Source: Histomonas meleagridis
Lineage: Eukaryota > Parabasalia > Tritrichomonadida > Dientamoebidae
Length of the DNA stretch: 64,000 bases
Assembly: GCA_020186115.1 (NCBI GenBank)
Contig: WSYJ01000134.1
Coordinates: 1 to 64,000, forward strand
Reading direction: 5' to 3'
In this document: one piece after another, positions 1 to 11,580 of the stretch
How positions within the stretch are numbered: the stretch's first letter is position 1
Layout of the letters: each line of letters opens with the position of its first letter
Notes under the pieces: model-generated
Told to the model about the DNA's origin: nothing
Database searches by the model: none
The model's input: the letters and a program-made list of their open reading frames with translations, nothing else
Position numbers and translations under genes: made by a program

Positions 1-1075
1 GTGGGAGCGAGTGCGTAGCACGAAGCTCACATAGCGCTGTGTGTGTGTGTGTATAATAAATGATGACATAAACACCTCACCTAGATCTCGATTATAATGA
101 GTTAAAACTGTCAAAAATTTATTGTATTTTTATTTTAATTTTGATTTTATTCTTATTCTTATTCTGCTTATAAATTTTTTTTTTATTTTTTAAATAAATC
201 TTTTAGTCATTTCAATATACACGATACATAGCGGTTAACGATAATCATATGAACGGTCTACTCCAAAAATTTTTTTTTCTTAAATTATTGTGTCTTTTAA
301 AATAGATCTTTAAATAGTATTCTGATAATATTTGAATAATATATACATGCAAAATAATTTAAATATATTCATAAATTACATAAATGTATCGAAAAAAACG
401 CATTAAACAAATATGAGTGTCACTTTTTGTACTTTGGGTGTCATGTCACTTTTCATATGCGTCACTTTTTGTACTTGTACCTGTTTAAACGTTATGACAA
501 TAAACGGTCAAAAAGTACAAGTACCGTTTTCTGAAACCCAAGTGCTCATTCGATATATTCATAAGACTACATTATTAAATAGCTATACTTATTGGTATCT
601 TCAGAATCTTTCCTAATACGATTTCATAATTTGAATTATGCCTATCTTTGGAAGCACACACTTGCAGTACATAATGTGTGATATCATAAGCTCGACGATT
701 CGATACCACTTTTTGAGTACATCCGAAAAGTGGTATCGGCGGATAATTCGGGGGTTCCCTGTTATATGTATCGTTCGAAAAGTTGGCTGAGTAAGTTTTT
801 TGTATTAGCTCATATAATATATTGTATAAGCACATTCAAAAAGTGGGAAAGGTGAAGTTGTACGGATTTCCTCGTAGCACAATCTTCGATCGTCTTGTCG
901 TAAGTCGAAATGTGGTAGGTATATAATGAGGATAACAGCTGGAGAATAATAAAACGTGGTCACTGGAATGATTTTTCATGAAAAATTAAAATTTACCTAT
1001 GTGATTATGGTATGGGGAGCTCTACACACACACAGCATACATTCCACTTCGTTTCAGTATGCACTCGCTTCGCTC
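1..1075. repeat. Segment bounded by imperfect GT/AC-rich inverted repeats
   Basis: Positions 1-53 and 1023-1075 are imperfect inverted copies: an AC-rich run, then TTCGT, then a GCACTCGCT-type block. The interior has no convincing gene. It holds direct repeats of GTCACTTTTTGTACT (419-433 and 461-475, with a partial copy near 445) and a hairpin at 701-738. A decayed inverted-repeat element running off the left edge is possible, but no transposase or target duplication is visible. Confidence 0.35.
701..738. other. Hairpin with 13-bp perfect arms
   Basis: CGATACCACTTTT at 701-713 is the exact reverse complement of 726-738, with a 12-nt loop. It lies inside the inverted-repeat segment at the left edge. 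Function unknown. Confidence 0.5.
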
Positions 1076-1497
1076 GGTGTGTGGCTTCGCACTATGTGCT
1101 CAGCGTCAGTATACATAATCAGCATCAAATAAGTTATTGTATATATATATATAGATTAATAGGTATGTGATTGTATACATAATCCATTGAATATGTAATT
1201 ATGTATATAAATATTAAATATATATTTATATAAACCATTCATTTGTATAGATAAATTATATATTATATATATATTATTTATATTATTTTCGTTTATTATT
1301 TCATCAAAAAAATAGAACCTGAAAAAAGTTCAAAATAGTACATTTGTATAAAAAACCTTACTTCCATCTGACACATGTGTCGTATAATAAATCATTATAA
1401 ATTCATATATATTCATCGTAATAGTATGTTTTTACAAGAATCACTATAAAAATAAAGCAAATCACCGTGTTTTCTGTTTAAAGTATTCCCGTTCGCT
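1076..1497. other. AT-rich stretch without a gene
   Basis: Long TATATA runs and simple-sequence DNA around 1140-1290. No ORF with protein-like composition and no RNA gene seen. Confidence 0.5.
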
Positions 1498-1788
1498 CTA
1501 TGAGTACAAGTCAAAAAATTGGCGTTCAATAGTACTCATTTTATTTGTATATCCTCGCAAATAACTTGCTGGTATAGTATATTTATAAGATTTCTTATTA
1601 GGGACTTCAAACAATACAGTATATTTATTTTTAGCTTTATTATAATCAAGTATTTTAATAACTTCACCATTCCATTTATTAGGTATAGTATTCGCAAATT
1701 TGGGTTTGTGATGATAATTATCTACAACAATTAATTGATATCTAGGCTTAGTTATGACAGTTCCATCTTTAGCGATAAGTGTATACAT
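1498..1788 (-). pseudogene. Integrase C-terminal-like fragment (tentative)
   Basis: A 96-codon stretch with a basic, beta-rich composition and short blocks such as KPRYQLIVVDN and IPNKWNGEVIKIL. This recalls the small C-terminal DNA- or chromatin-binding module of retroviral-type and Maverick integrases. The frame stays open a few codons upstream of the ATG, so this is probably the tail of a longer lost gene. No catalytic core is present. It sits back to back with the coiled-coil remnant at 1.86-2.29 kb. The integrase assignment is inference from texture only; it could also be an unrelated mobile-element protein. Confidence 0.3.
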
Positions 1789-1857
1789 ATTACCTATTCT
1801 ATCTAAGCAAAAACAAGAAATGTTAGCAGAAACTAAGCTTCAACAACAATTATATTA

Positions 1858-2292
1858 AGATGAAAAATCAAGTAGAGAATATGTTAAAAAGAACGACGTA
1901 AATTAAACAAACAACGTGATATAGAAAATGAAAAATATTCTAATATACTATATGAACTAAAGAAAACACAACATAATGATATTGATGAATTAAAAGATAA
2001 AAATGCTACTATACAAGCACAATTAGCTGAAGAAAAATAATTTTATTACGAGATAAACAATTTGAACTCGAAAAAAATGAATATTATCGTAAAAATTGTA
2101 GTCTTCAAAAAAAAATCACAAAAAATTAATGAAAAAAACAAGGTATTGCAAAAAGTATTAACATCAGATGATTCTACAAAAGCTAATGTAATAGCAAAAA
2201 TTCGGGCACTCTCCAAGCAAAAGGGAGAATTTGAATACCTTCCTATCAAAAAGTGGAAATGCCTTTCAATTATGCGTGATTTTTGTGAATAG
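1858..2292 (+). pseudogene. Coiled-coil gene remnant ending in an FEYLPxKKW motif
   Basis: Lys/Glu/Asn-rich coiled-coil coding sequence is readable from about 1858 to 2292, but it crosses stops and frame changes (for example the TAA near 2038). The last 76 codons are open. The C-terminal motif GEFEYLPIKKWKCLSIM is coded again, degenerately, at the left ends of the repeats near 9.2 and 19.6 kb, and the sequence after the stop (to about 2400) is shared with 19,490-19,560 in inverted orientation. The remnant therefore belongs to a dispersed multicopy family that is decayed here. Role unknown. Confidence 0.45.
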
Positions 2293-2492
2293 CATTGAAA
2301 AATTCACATTCAAAATATTTTTGTGAGAAATTATTCCTTACCAAATTTGATCTCTATGTTTGACATTTTTCGACATGAAAATTTCTGAAAATTTATAGAA
2401 AGTCAATCAACACTGGGTTACATTGATTCTTTATCATTGAGTTTATTTTTAAAATTCATCAAAAAAAATAATAAACACTAGTGGAAATTACT

Positions 2493-5400
2493 TTACTCAT
2501 CAACTTGATTAAAAATAGCTGCATTATTTTCAGTATAGCCTTGATACGTATTCATTTGTTGTTTATCTTTTTTCTTTTTATACAAGAAAACGCCAACAAT
2601 TATTATTAACACGACCCCTACAATCGCTGAAATCATTAAAACAGAATTTTTTATCAAATCTGTTTTATTAGAGGAACTGTTATCTGTTGTTTTTGGTAAA
2701 TGTGGTGCTGATGTTAAATTTACATTGATACATGTCATAACTTTTTTCTTTAATGTATTAACTTTATTTGAACAAAATGCTTATAATAGTGAATTTTCTC
2801 CATTAAAATCTTCAATGCTTGAATTAAAATAAATTAATTTTAGATAATCATTGCAATTAGTCAGATTAAAATATGAATTATCTGTACCATAAATTTCACT
2901 TGTAGAACCAATAGAATTATTAATATCATTTTTATATTCGGTTGGTATATAATTCATGATAATTTGTTGAGGTTTAGAAATTAATGTATTCGTTTCTATT
3001 ATAGGAATTCCTCCTAAATAATAATTATATATAATGTTTTTATGATTAAAAATTGTATCAGTTATTAACGAAGTATTTGGTTCCATATAAATATTATTTG
3101 CATTAATTTTACCTTTAATCGTAATTAAAGCTTTAATAATTATATCACTTGCGTAAATTTCATTGTTCTTTTTATTTGGATTCTTTGATCTAACTTTAAA
3201 TTGTGAATCTGACAGAAATACAATGTTATTGGATTGGATTTCACCATTAATATCAATAATTACATTTCCATTAATTTTTATTGGTTTTTCTATAATAAAC
3301 TTTCTTTGTCCCATATTTAAGTTAATTTCAATATTACCAATACCTTCAAAGTTAGAATTTAAATTAGATGCAACATTATTTAGTATTAAATTACCTCTTC
3401 GTCTAATTACAATTAGTTGTTCTTGATTTGTTATTTTTTTTCATTCTCCAATAAAATTAATTATAGTTTTCTTACCTTTAGGTGATACATCTACTTGAAA
3501 TCCTGGAATTGAAGTTGTTCCTCTTTCTAATATTAAATTGATAGAATTTGATGTTGTAAATTGTGTTTCTAAAATATCTTTAATATTATCTTTTGAAATT
3601 GATGTTTTTTTAACAACAATTCCTTTTGTTGTGACTTTTATATTTGATATTTCTTGATTAAATTGAACAGTTAAGTAGTTGAATTCAGTATGAATTAAGT
3701 CTTTATAAGCTTGAAAATTTAAATAAACCTTTTTTCCTGTAAAATTAATTTTTTCGTTATTTTTTTGTGAAATTATTGATTGTGAAAGGAAGAATTTTGG
3801 CCTATTTACTTCATAATAATTATTTATTTATGAATTTTGAAAATTGATAGAAAGATTAGTGTTTGAAATATTGAGTTTAGAAATATGATCTCTAAGAGAT
3901 AAATCCATATTAATACTGATATTAGATTGAGTTTTTGATGAAATTGTAACTTCAGATTTTTGTGTACGTAAACATGTTAATGGAATTGATGTTTTACTAT
4001 TATCTACATTTATTTGCAAGTTAATTAATTTTGATCCAGGATGAATACTTTTATATATATTTTCCATAGTTTCTTTATGAATTACTAAAAATCCTTTATC
4101 ACATTCTTCTCCAATACAATATTTTTCATGCACGAATGGTGGAAGAGCTTTAAAAACTAATTGAACACAACTTAAACTATCATTTTTTCCATATGTTAAT
4201 TCTGCAAACTTATAAGAAATTTTACCATATTTAGATAATTTGCTATTGATAAAATTAAGTTTCCATGAATCCTTTGCTATTGATTTTCTGGAACAAACTA
4301 AATTTATGAGAATATTTAATATAGTTTTAAGAGACTCAAAATCAAAAAAAGTTTCACTTACATCATATCTGACGTTCAAATTAAATTTAGATCCTTCTAT
4401 AGGTATTATTGGAGATTCTGTTATAATATATCCATGTGAAAATTGTACATCTTCTTCAACTGTTATATCAAATGTTAAATGTCCATTAGAAACAAGATTA
4501 AATTCTTGAAGATATTTTGAATCATTTTTCGTAATTTCCATATTTTTGAAAACAGTAAATATATTATTTGAAATATAATCACCTTGAGGTTCATATGCTA
4601 GCACTAAAGTAAGCGTTGATTTCGAATTAATTTTTGAATTATTTAATCCATATATCCTTTTTGCATATAATGTTACAGGATTTTGAAGATTCGTTTGTAT
4701 AGAATCGAATTCATTGTTAATCTTAATGAATCCATTAATTCCAACTTTTATTAAGATAATAATAATATTTAGTTCTTCATCACAATCATTAATTATATTC
4801 GCTGGAATATTTTGTGCGCCAATTTCGATTTTTGCTTTATGTTTTTGGATAATTTCAAAAAATTGTTCATCATTATTTTCACAAAGTGAAAGTGGCCAAG
4901 AAGTATTAGGAAAGTTGATAGTCCCTTCTATTAGTATAAAGTCAAAATGAAACATTTCATGTGAATTTAACCAACCTTCATAGTTAACAATTAGTTTGTT
5001 CTTAATTTTTTCAAAATTAACTTTTGGAAAAACAAAAGTCGATTTTATGGTTAGTTTATAAGAACATTCGAAAGGAATTAAATCAAATTGAAGATGTGAA
5101 ATTAATAAGTTAAGATTTGTTCTAATATCTTTGGAAATTTTGACTGAATTTGAATACGATTCAAAGAATTTAAGATTGATAATGATATTCGATGGAATTG
5201 AACTATCAATATTTAATAACTCAAATTCAAGTACTTCAATTAACGAAGCAGAACAAAGTGAATTAGTATCAGAGATTAATTTATAGCATGAAATACTAAG
5301 ATTTTCGTCTGAATAAAGAAAAGAATTCTTAAGTGTAAGAACATTTTTGATAATAACATCATTAATAATATTCGCACTGATATTTTCGAGCAAAAGTTCT

Positions 5401-5816
5401 TTGTCTTTATAATTTGATTTTGAAAATTCAAGACTTACAAATGAATTGGTTGATAAACAAATGATTTCGAAATCTTCTTCTCGGTAAGAAGCATCTATGG
5501 TTACTGAACTTGCATTTCCATTAACATAAAGTTTGGTATATCCTGAAATTAAACTTTGATCAAATTTAGGAATTGGGATGAATTTTGCATTTAAACCTTC
5601 GCACAAATTTGAAGTTTGTGCGATGCAAATACTTTTACTTGAACAAAATTGTGTTAGCAATGATAAAAAATACAGAGAAAATTCCATAATTCGTTTTGTA
5701 CATTTGAAGGAGATTGAATGCATCGTTTCTAACGATTTTTTGTATACTTTCTGATCGGATGACAAGATTTTGAGCGGAAATTGACGAGTGATTTGAATGA
5801 TATTGTTAATTAACAT
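2493..5816 (-). pseudogene. Large type I surface-protein gene, broken
   Basis: Three same-strand blocks read like one membrane protein. The N-terminal block (3828-5816) has a signal peptide at MEFSLYFLSLLTQFCSS, so the likely start is the ATG at 5687. It is followed by about 600 residues rich in Ile, Asn, Ser and beta-strand-like segments with scattered Cys. A middle block is at 2781-3314. The last block (2493-2738) carries one membrane segment (SVLMISAIVGVVLIIIVGVF) and a short basic tail. Coding texture continues between blocks but with stops and frame changes. The layout fits a secreted or surface protein anchored by a C-terminal helix, a class expanded in trichomonads. The exact family is not recognised. 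The start and the polarity are fairly sure; full length and function are not. Confidence 0.55.
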
Positions 5817-7016
5817 TTATTATTCAATGAATGCCAATTTAATTAAATTATTTCAGATTTATTCTAAAACATATTCATTTTTTATTTAAATGATAATAAT
5901 CAAATATTACTTAAACTCATCGATATATCAAGTTGCGTAAAAAATTTTGTACCTGAAAAAGGAACACTGCCCTCTGGCATGACTGAATGTATTTTTATCA
6001 GAGGTCTTTGTAAATTACTCAACTAAATAATAGTTACATATTATATTATTGATATATATTATTTTATATATTCTGGATATTCGATGATAGATCTGATCTT
6101 CACTTTTTATGAATCTTCTCGACATTCTTTGTATATACTGTGTTTTCTATTCGTATATTCTTCATATATGTTTTTATATTATTTAAAAATGATTAGAAAA
6201 AATATTTTATTACAAACTTTATTCCAAATACATTCATGTGTTTTTAAGTGATAGGGGGGATATGAAATTTTGGAAATATTTTTTTTTCCGATATCCGATT
6301 AATCAACAATTTAAATAAATTATATATATATATAATATAATATGTTTACTATACAAAATTTTGGGCCTATTTATTCTCTAAAAAAAACGTAAATTCTTTT
6401 TTTCTTGAATGATTCTTCTATCTTATAAGTCTTCAAAAATAGTACATGTATATAATAAACCGAAGTTGTAATGTTCTACCAATAGGTAGTGAGTTTAAAT
6501 TTAATATTATGAATAGAATTCAGGAATTACTTAATGTATAACTTTTTTATTTACAAAACATTTATATGAGAAATATAATTATCCTAAAATATATTCATAC
6601 TAATTTTACTCGATAACTATGAATCAAAAAAAAAAAAAAAATATCAGAAAAGGCAGATTACCGATATATTATATGAGGGCAAATAAAGATTGATTTCCAC
6701 ATCACAATATATAGTGAATAAAATATATTTTTAATAATATTATTTTATTATATAAGATGTGTATACTAATTACATATGATTAAAGTAAACTAACTTTATT
6801 TGGTGAAGGAAAAAATAGATTGAAATTTTGATGCCTAAAATTTCATCGAAAAAGTTTAAAAAAATATTGGTTGTAATCGTGTAAAACTTTGTAAATAAAT
6901 TTCTATTTTACATTAAATAATGAATTCAAAACCGCATATATAGGAATAAAGAATCCTATTAGAGAAAATAATATATGCATTTATAAACTTTAAATATGAT
7001 ATGTAAAATTTTGAAA
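5817..7016. other. AT-rich intergenic DNA
   Basis: No protein-like ORF. Contains TATATA runs near 6320, a poly-A tract near 6625-6640 and many short palindromic AT blocks. It lies between the start of the broken surface-protein gene and the partial CRESS-like element. Confidence 0.5.
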
Positions 7017-7020
7017 AGTT

Positions 7021-7203
7021 GGCGACCGTTATGAGCAATTTTTTTTGGTGACGATTGACGATCAAAATGAATTGAATTTAATAAATAAAGTATTCAATTC
7101 AGGCTATCAGGCGACCGTTATGAGCTATTTCTTGTAATTTCTGCTAGGTAATATAATCTTGCTCAGGTACCATTAACGTCCTCCGCAAGATGAAGGCCTA
7201 GCA
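7021..7203. other. Origin-like region: two 16-bp direct repeats plus a stem-loop
   Basis: GGCGACCGTTATGAGC occurs at 7021-7036 and 7110-7125. A stem-loop follows: outer arms around 7138-7148 and 7197-7207, an inner 7-bp stem ATCTTGC (7156-7162) with GCAAGAT (7185-7191), and a 22-nt loop. The same arrangement is at 35,086-35,271. Iterons beside a hairpin are the usual form of a CRESS origin. No canonical NANTATTAC nonanucleotide is in the loop, so the assignment is inferred. Confidence 0.5.
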
Positions 7204-8104
7204 AAAATTATTTTTATTTTTAAACGTCCTCAAATAACGGTCTTTTGAAAAATAAAATTAAACCTAACCCCCCACCCCTAGTACACTTTATACTGATCAC
7301 CTGTCTACGCCCTTTTATAAAAAAAGTGCTCCGCGGAGTCGGGCTTCGGCAGGTTTGTGATAAATGCACTCATTCGCCATTAGGGCTCTCTTTGGGGAAG
7401 GGGGTACCTTGGTTTAAAGAAAAAGAAAAAAAGAAAAAAGTTCTCAATTGCCCATAGAGTGAACAAACTTTGTTATTATCACTTATGTGCTGAGTCGAAA
7501 AGAAAAAAAATTTTACCAGAAAAATCGAAAAAAAAAGAAAAAACCTTAATATCAATTGAATGGTTTACATATTACAATTAAAAATTAAAATAATAATTAG
7601 AATTAGGAACAATTAAAACACTTGGGGCAGATACTTCAAAATTAGTTTCACGAATATAAAATACAAGAGAATTATTAAATGTAAAAAAACCAACTATACG
7701 ATCATTAACTGATGGAAAAGTAGTACCAAAATCATATAAATAATAATAAAAAGTACCTGAACTAGAAAGTGAAGATTGATGAATAAAATTAACATATATC
7801 TCTGTATATTCAGAATTGGGTTGATTGAGTTCAAATTGAATAATTACATAATAATGTGTGGAATCAATTGATTGATCTAAATTCGATGTATAAGTAAATT
7901 GTGTTAATGGAATAAAACCAGAAACATCAGATATAGAAATAAAAGATATTGGTATATTAACTCTAATAGTAGAGCCAATTTCATAAGCAACACGTTTAGT
8001 ACTAGTACCACCAGGATAATTAACAATGTTTTCTTGAATAGTATAATCTGGAATTTTACCATTGTTCTTAGAAGGACGTTAATGGTACCTGAGCAAGATT
8101 ATAT
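7151..8104. repeat. 32-bp perfect inverted repeat, 7151-7182 and 8073-8104
   Basis: The left copy is the start of the stem-loop and its loop; the right copy is its exact reverse complement and replaces the 5' end of the capsid fragment. The pair encloses the fragment and suggests a rearrangement or integration event that involved the origin sequence. Confidence 0.7.
7578..8066 (-). pseudogene. Putative CRESS capsid, 3' fragment (second copy)
   Basis: An open frame without an ATG that encodes the same beta-rich protein as 35,643-36,086. Shared blocks are VNYPGGTSTKRVAYEIGST near the left and SAPSVLIVPNSNY just before the stop at 7578. It extends about 12 codons further upstream than the other copy before it runs into the inverted origin sequence. 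The residue pattern (short hydrophobic strands, many Ser/Thr/Asn/Tyr) suits a jelly-roll capsid, but no specific family match can be claimed. Truncated, so certainly non-functional as it stands. Confidence 0.5.
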
Positions 8105-9204
8105 ATTAATTTGTAAAAATTTTTTTGTTACAAATTTTGTAATTTCAAAAATTCGATTTTTTAAAAATCTGTATTTATTATTCTTATTTGATAATTTATC
8201 TTGTTATATTGTTTATATTTTGTTTAGTTTGAATTTTTTATAGTAAATTTCGAAATTTTGAAAATTTGATTTTAAAAAAATATCGGCATTAATCAATCCT
8301 ATATTGTCATAAACCTCAATGGTTTAAGCACACTCTAGTTCCATTAGATTTTTACATAAATTTGATGTCAAAAAAACATATTAATTATAAAAAATTAATA
8401 TATCTCATTAATAAACTAAACATATGTCAAAAACTTTGATAGAATATTATTATAATATATTTTAACGATTGAATTTTTCCGAAATAATGCGATTTAAAAA
8501 ATTCCTCAATTTCGGAACAACCACATTACTTATGTTTAGTAATGTATGCATATTTATTAACCAGAATTTTGTCCAACCAAATATATTGTAATCTTGAAAA
8601 AAAAATTAAATAATTTTTTAAAGAATGATGTTTATTCAATTATTGAATAATGATTCAATATTTATACGTATAATTCTGCGTCAAAAGCTGTTAATTACAA
8701 ACTCATTTATTCAAAAAGTGAACATTTCTTCGAAGAATTACTAAATACACAAGTTCATTTTTGAGCGATTATATTATTACTTTGTAAATTTTTCATTTTT
8801 GTATGCAAAAAATAGTGAAATAATATATTTCATTGTGAAAAAATGTTAGAATATTTTTTGAAATTTAAATCTTATGAAATATATAATATTTAATGACAAA
8901 AAATTGAAATAATTCTTCATTGATAATAATCTATTTTCAAATTTTACCAAAAACACGGGAATTCAACATATTCATAGTCCCATATGTACATGAATGAATA
9001 TTTAAGAATATTCTTAAAAATTAATAAGAAAACTTGTGTATAAAGTTATTATCATTATGTTAATTGATTTAGTGATAGATTGATGAAAAATATGGATTTT
9101 TGATCATTTTTTAATATGATTACAATTAGTTGATCTTTTAAATCATAGTTATGATTAATATTTATGAATAAACTTATTATTAATTACAAAAAAATAGTTC
9201 AACA
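8105..9204. other. AT-rich DNA with a block shared with the Maverick end
   Basis: No gene seen. About 8165-8262 resembles 16,365-16,466 (roughly three quarters identical by eye), the sequence at the end of the Maverick integrase. It is therefore probably a Maverick terminus remnant or a shared flanking repeat. The remainder is low-complexity AT-rich DNA. Confidence 0.4.
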
Positions 9205-9846
9205 TAAATACATTTTCATTTCCACTTTTTGAGAGGAAGATATTCAAATTCTCCCATTAGGTCGAAGAGTACTGACCTAGATAAACAAAAATTAATTGCA
9301 TCAACTCATTCATCACAAGAGGAATATGATAATATATTTCGTGAACATATCTATTATGCAAGGTTATTTTGCGAATGATTCGAATGAATCATCTGATCAG
9401 AATATGATTACATATACTAATAACACAAGAAATCTAATAAATTCATAAGTCAAAAATGATATCAGTTAATTTTTTAATTTAATAAAAATTCATACTAATA
9501 AAACATAATTAATATGTAGAACATGACAATTCATAAAAATTTATATGCGAAACAATTGATATTATTGATCATTTTATATAATATTAATTAAGTCAAAAAT
9601 TAATTTTAATGTAACATTGATATAAAATTTGTGTTGTAATACATAGACGATTAGATATTTTACAATATCATAATTCTTGATCGTAATTTAGTTTAATATA
9701 TAATAATCGTTTCTTTTGATTCATTTTAATTAGTGCAATGTATAATGTATGCAATGTCGATAACTTGCTATTTAATAATATTTGTTTCAGCATTTTTGCC
9801 AAATTTTATTTTTGATCAAAAAACATGGCGAAAATTGTAAATTATA

Positions 9847-11117
9847 GGGGGTGGAAAAAGTGCGTTCGTCAGCCTTTTTTTTAATGAATAAAAAAGTAAA
9901 AGAAATTTTGTTTATTTATTATGATATGTATTCACCTTGAGTTACGATTGAAACTAAAAGTCTGTTCATCCATTCATTATATACGGCTCTGAAGGTGTCT
10001 TTAGGAATATTATTCAGTAATGTTTCAACCTTTCGAAAAAGTTGATCTTCATTTTCAAACTCCTCACCTTCGAGCATTTTTTTTAGATATCCGAACAGAA
10101 AAAAGTCAGGAGGTGCGAGGTCTGGCGAAAACGTGGGTTGCGGAAGTCTTTTAATCCCCAATTCATTCAATTTTTCATGAACCAAATGAGGCCGGGCGTT
10201 ATCCATATGCAAAAAATATCCCTTCGTTGAAATTCTTTCTGCCAAATCTCCAAGTACAACTTCAGAAAAAAAAATTCGATTAAATTTTTGGCCTATCGGG
10301 AGCATTGTTATTGATTTGATACCAGTTATAGACCATATAACAGATATCATTGCTTTTTTGGAGGCAATAGTTTGTTTGGGTTTGTATGGTTTTTGCACTC
10401 CAGATTCAATCCACATCGAGTTTCTCCCGTTAACAAAATAAATCCAGGTTTCATCTTGCGTCAATAGGTGTCTTAGTCTGTAGTCATTTGAACTAGAAAG
10501 GAATTCAAATAATTCAGAAGCAATGGCAGCTCTTTTGGCTTTAATTTCTGGAGTCAACTTATGTGGGATCCATTTGAAGTTAACTTTTTTTATCCCTAAA
10601 ATATTAATCATTATATTTTTCACTGTTTTTGGATCTGCGCCTACATTCTTCGCAATTTTCTTCGTCGATGCATATGGATAACTTAATATAAAACTGGTTA
10701 TTCTTTGATCTAAATCTGATCTTCTTGGTCCCTGTTTTTTTCTGTTCGAAAATTGAGAAGGTATGTTCATTCATCTTTTTTGTCCATTTCTGAACTGTTC
10801 GAAGTGTAATAATATTATCACCATATACAGCACATAATCGCCTATATATGTCTTGATTTTCATTTGATTCTAACCAAAGGAAATGGACGACAGAACGTAA
10901 TTCCTCAATTGGAACTGACATTAATATGATTAAACGTTCTCTTTCAGAGGTATCCTGAAAAAAAGTAGTTTTACTTCATGCATCATATTTATTTGGAAAA
11001 AAGTATTATAATAATAATGATAATATATTTATTATAAATTTTATTTATATAATTTGATTTCATTAATATCTAATATAAATCAAAAAAAAAGCTGACGAAC
11101 GGACTTTTTCCACCCCC
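9847..11117 (-). mobile_element. Mariner element 1 (1,271 bp, 27-bp TIRs, TA duplication)
   Basis: Terminal inverted repeats GGGGGTGGAAAAAGTGCGTT... at 9847-9873 and 11,091-11,117 match with a single mismatch. They are flanked by TA at 9845-9846 and 11,118-11,119. The size, TIR length and TA target duplication fit the Tc1/mariner superfamily, known in trichomonads as Tvmar1-type elements. The transposase it encodes is frameshifted. Confidence 0.92.
9919..10921 (-). pseudogene. Mariner transposase, one frameshift
   Basis: A DDE/D transposase for cut-and-paste at TA sites. The N-terminal helix-turn-helix part starts at the ATG at 10,921 (MSVPIEELRSVVHFLW). The catalytic part shows the three acidic blocks TQDETW, HMDNARPH and FSPDLAPPDFFLFGYL, the last two spaced as in mariner D,D34D enzymes. 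A second helix-turn-helix lies between. The two reading frames meet at a run of seven A on the coding strand (10,735-10,741), where one frame shift separates the DNA-binding N-terminus from the catalytic core. Otherwise the gene is complete, so this inactivation looks recent. A sequencing or assembly error at the homopolymer is a real alternative. Confidence 0.88.
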
Positions 11118-11278
11118 TATATTTAAAATGACATTTAATTAAAATATTTTTTCAGAAAACGAATTGAGAGTCATTTTTTGAATGCGAATTACGCCTTATT
11201 CCAATTTTACATAATGATTGAATGGCCCCCACTTTTTGAATACTACTCATTCAAATTTCCCATGATTGTAGGACAAAT

Positions 11279-11323
11279 TAAAGCAAATACAAGGAATCCT
11301 CCAATACATCCAGTAAACAACCC
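11279..11323 (+). pseudogene. Orphan 3' tail of a chromodomain-gene copy
   Basis: These bases repeat, with few changes, the last codons and stop of the chromodomain gene 260 bp downstream (11,542-11,588). They look like the surviving 3' end of a tandem duplicate whose body was replaced by repeat B. The junction near 11,276 therefore marks the right end of repeat B. Confidence 0.55.
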
Positions 11324-11355
11324 TTTAAATTAGGGTACCCTAAATTCATTTGACA

Positions 11356-11580
11356 ATGGAACGTGAGTACCCAGTCCGATGCATCCTCGACCACTACTTC
11401 CGTATGGAAGGCAACAACGAAGTCCTCTACTTCGTGTTGCTGTGGGAGGAGGGTTCGATCACGGCAGAACCATCAAATTGTCTCACAAATTGCCGTGATC
11501 TTTTACGAGATTACCTAATGAAGCGACTCGGGGAGGAAAAATTAGACCAAATACAAGGAATTCTCCAATACATCCAGTAA
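11356..11580 (+). CDS. Small stand-alone chromodomain-like protein
   Basis: Seventy-four codons from the ATG at 11,356. The protein is essentially one chromo-type module: an EYPVRCILDHY strand, a short turn, YFVLLWEEGS, then an EPSNCLTNCRDLL helix. This follows the usual chromodomain order (first strand, WxxxW-type core, Glu-Pro, C-terminal helix), although the central region is altered (VLLWEEGS and a displaced EP). Chromodomains bind methylated histone tails or occur at the end of integrases. It could be a free host adaptor or a piece of a mobile-element protein; the tandem-copy remnant upstream favours a short independent unit. Base composition is less AT-rich than the surroundings. Confidence 0.5.
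   Translation: MEREYPVRCILDHYFRMEGNNEVLYFVLLWEEGSITAEPSNCLTNCRDLLRDYLMKRLGEEKLDQIQGILQYIQ

Larger units (their letters stand above)
7017..8104. mobile_element. Partial copy of the CRESS-DNA virus-like element, without rep
   Basis: About 1,045 bp from 7017 match 35,082-36,086 closely over their whole length, including non-coding DNA. The copy begins just before the first GGCGACCGTTATGAGC repeat and contains the stem-loop region, the 3' part of the putative capsid gene and the GC-richer block around 7,320-7,400. It has no rep. Its right edge is a 32-bp perfect inverted copy (8073-8104) of 7151-7182, which is the stem-loop sequence. Near-identity of the non-coding parts implies the two copies are not very old. 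Confidence 0.75.
9205..11275. repeat. Degenerate repeat B, split by a mariner
   Basis: Its left edge codes, on the minus strand, a decayed EFEYLPLKKWK tail (around 9222-9260). Its right part (9690-9846 continuing at 11,118-11,275) matches 19,890-20,200 and codes on the minus strand a GKFE-VVFKKWGPFN tail with a stop inside. The homologous copy at 19.5-20.2 kb lacks the mariner, so it serves as an empty site. The family is a decayed, dispersed gene family sharing an FE(Y/W)xxxKKW ending. No intact member lies in this window. Confidence 0.55.

Noticed and set aside
7245-7555. Short frames in the non-coding block of the CRESS-like element (also at 35,435-35,620)
   Set aside because: Purine-tract coding such as KEKEKKKKVLN and FFFSFSLNQ; conservation between copies reflects recent duplication of the whole DNA, not coding constraint.
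7017-8104. The 1-kb repeat as a piece of a Maverick
   Set aside because: Its larger copy is linked to an intact Rep within one cleanly bounded 2.8-kb insertion, so it belongs to the CRESS-like element; proximity to a Maverick-like block is incidental or secondary.
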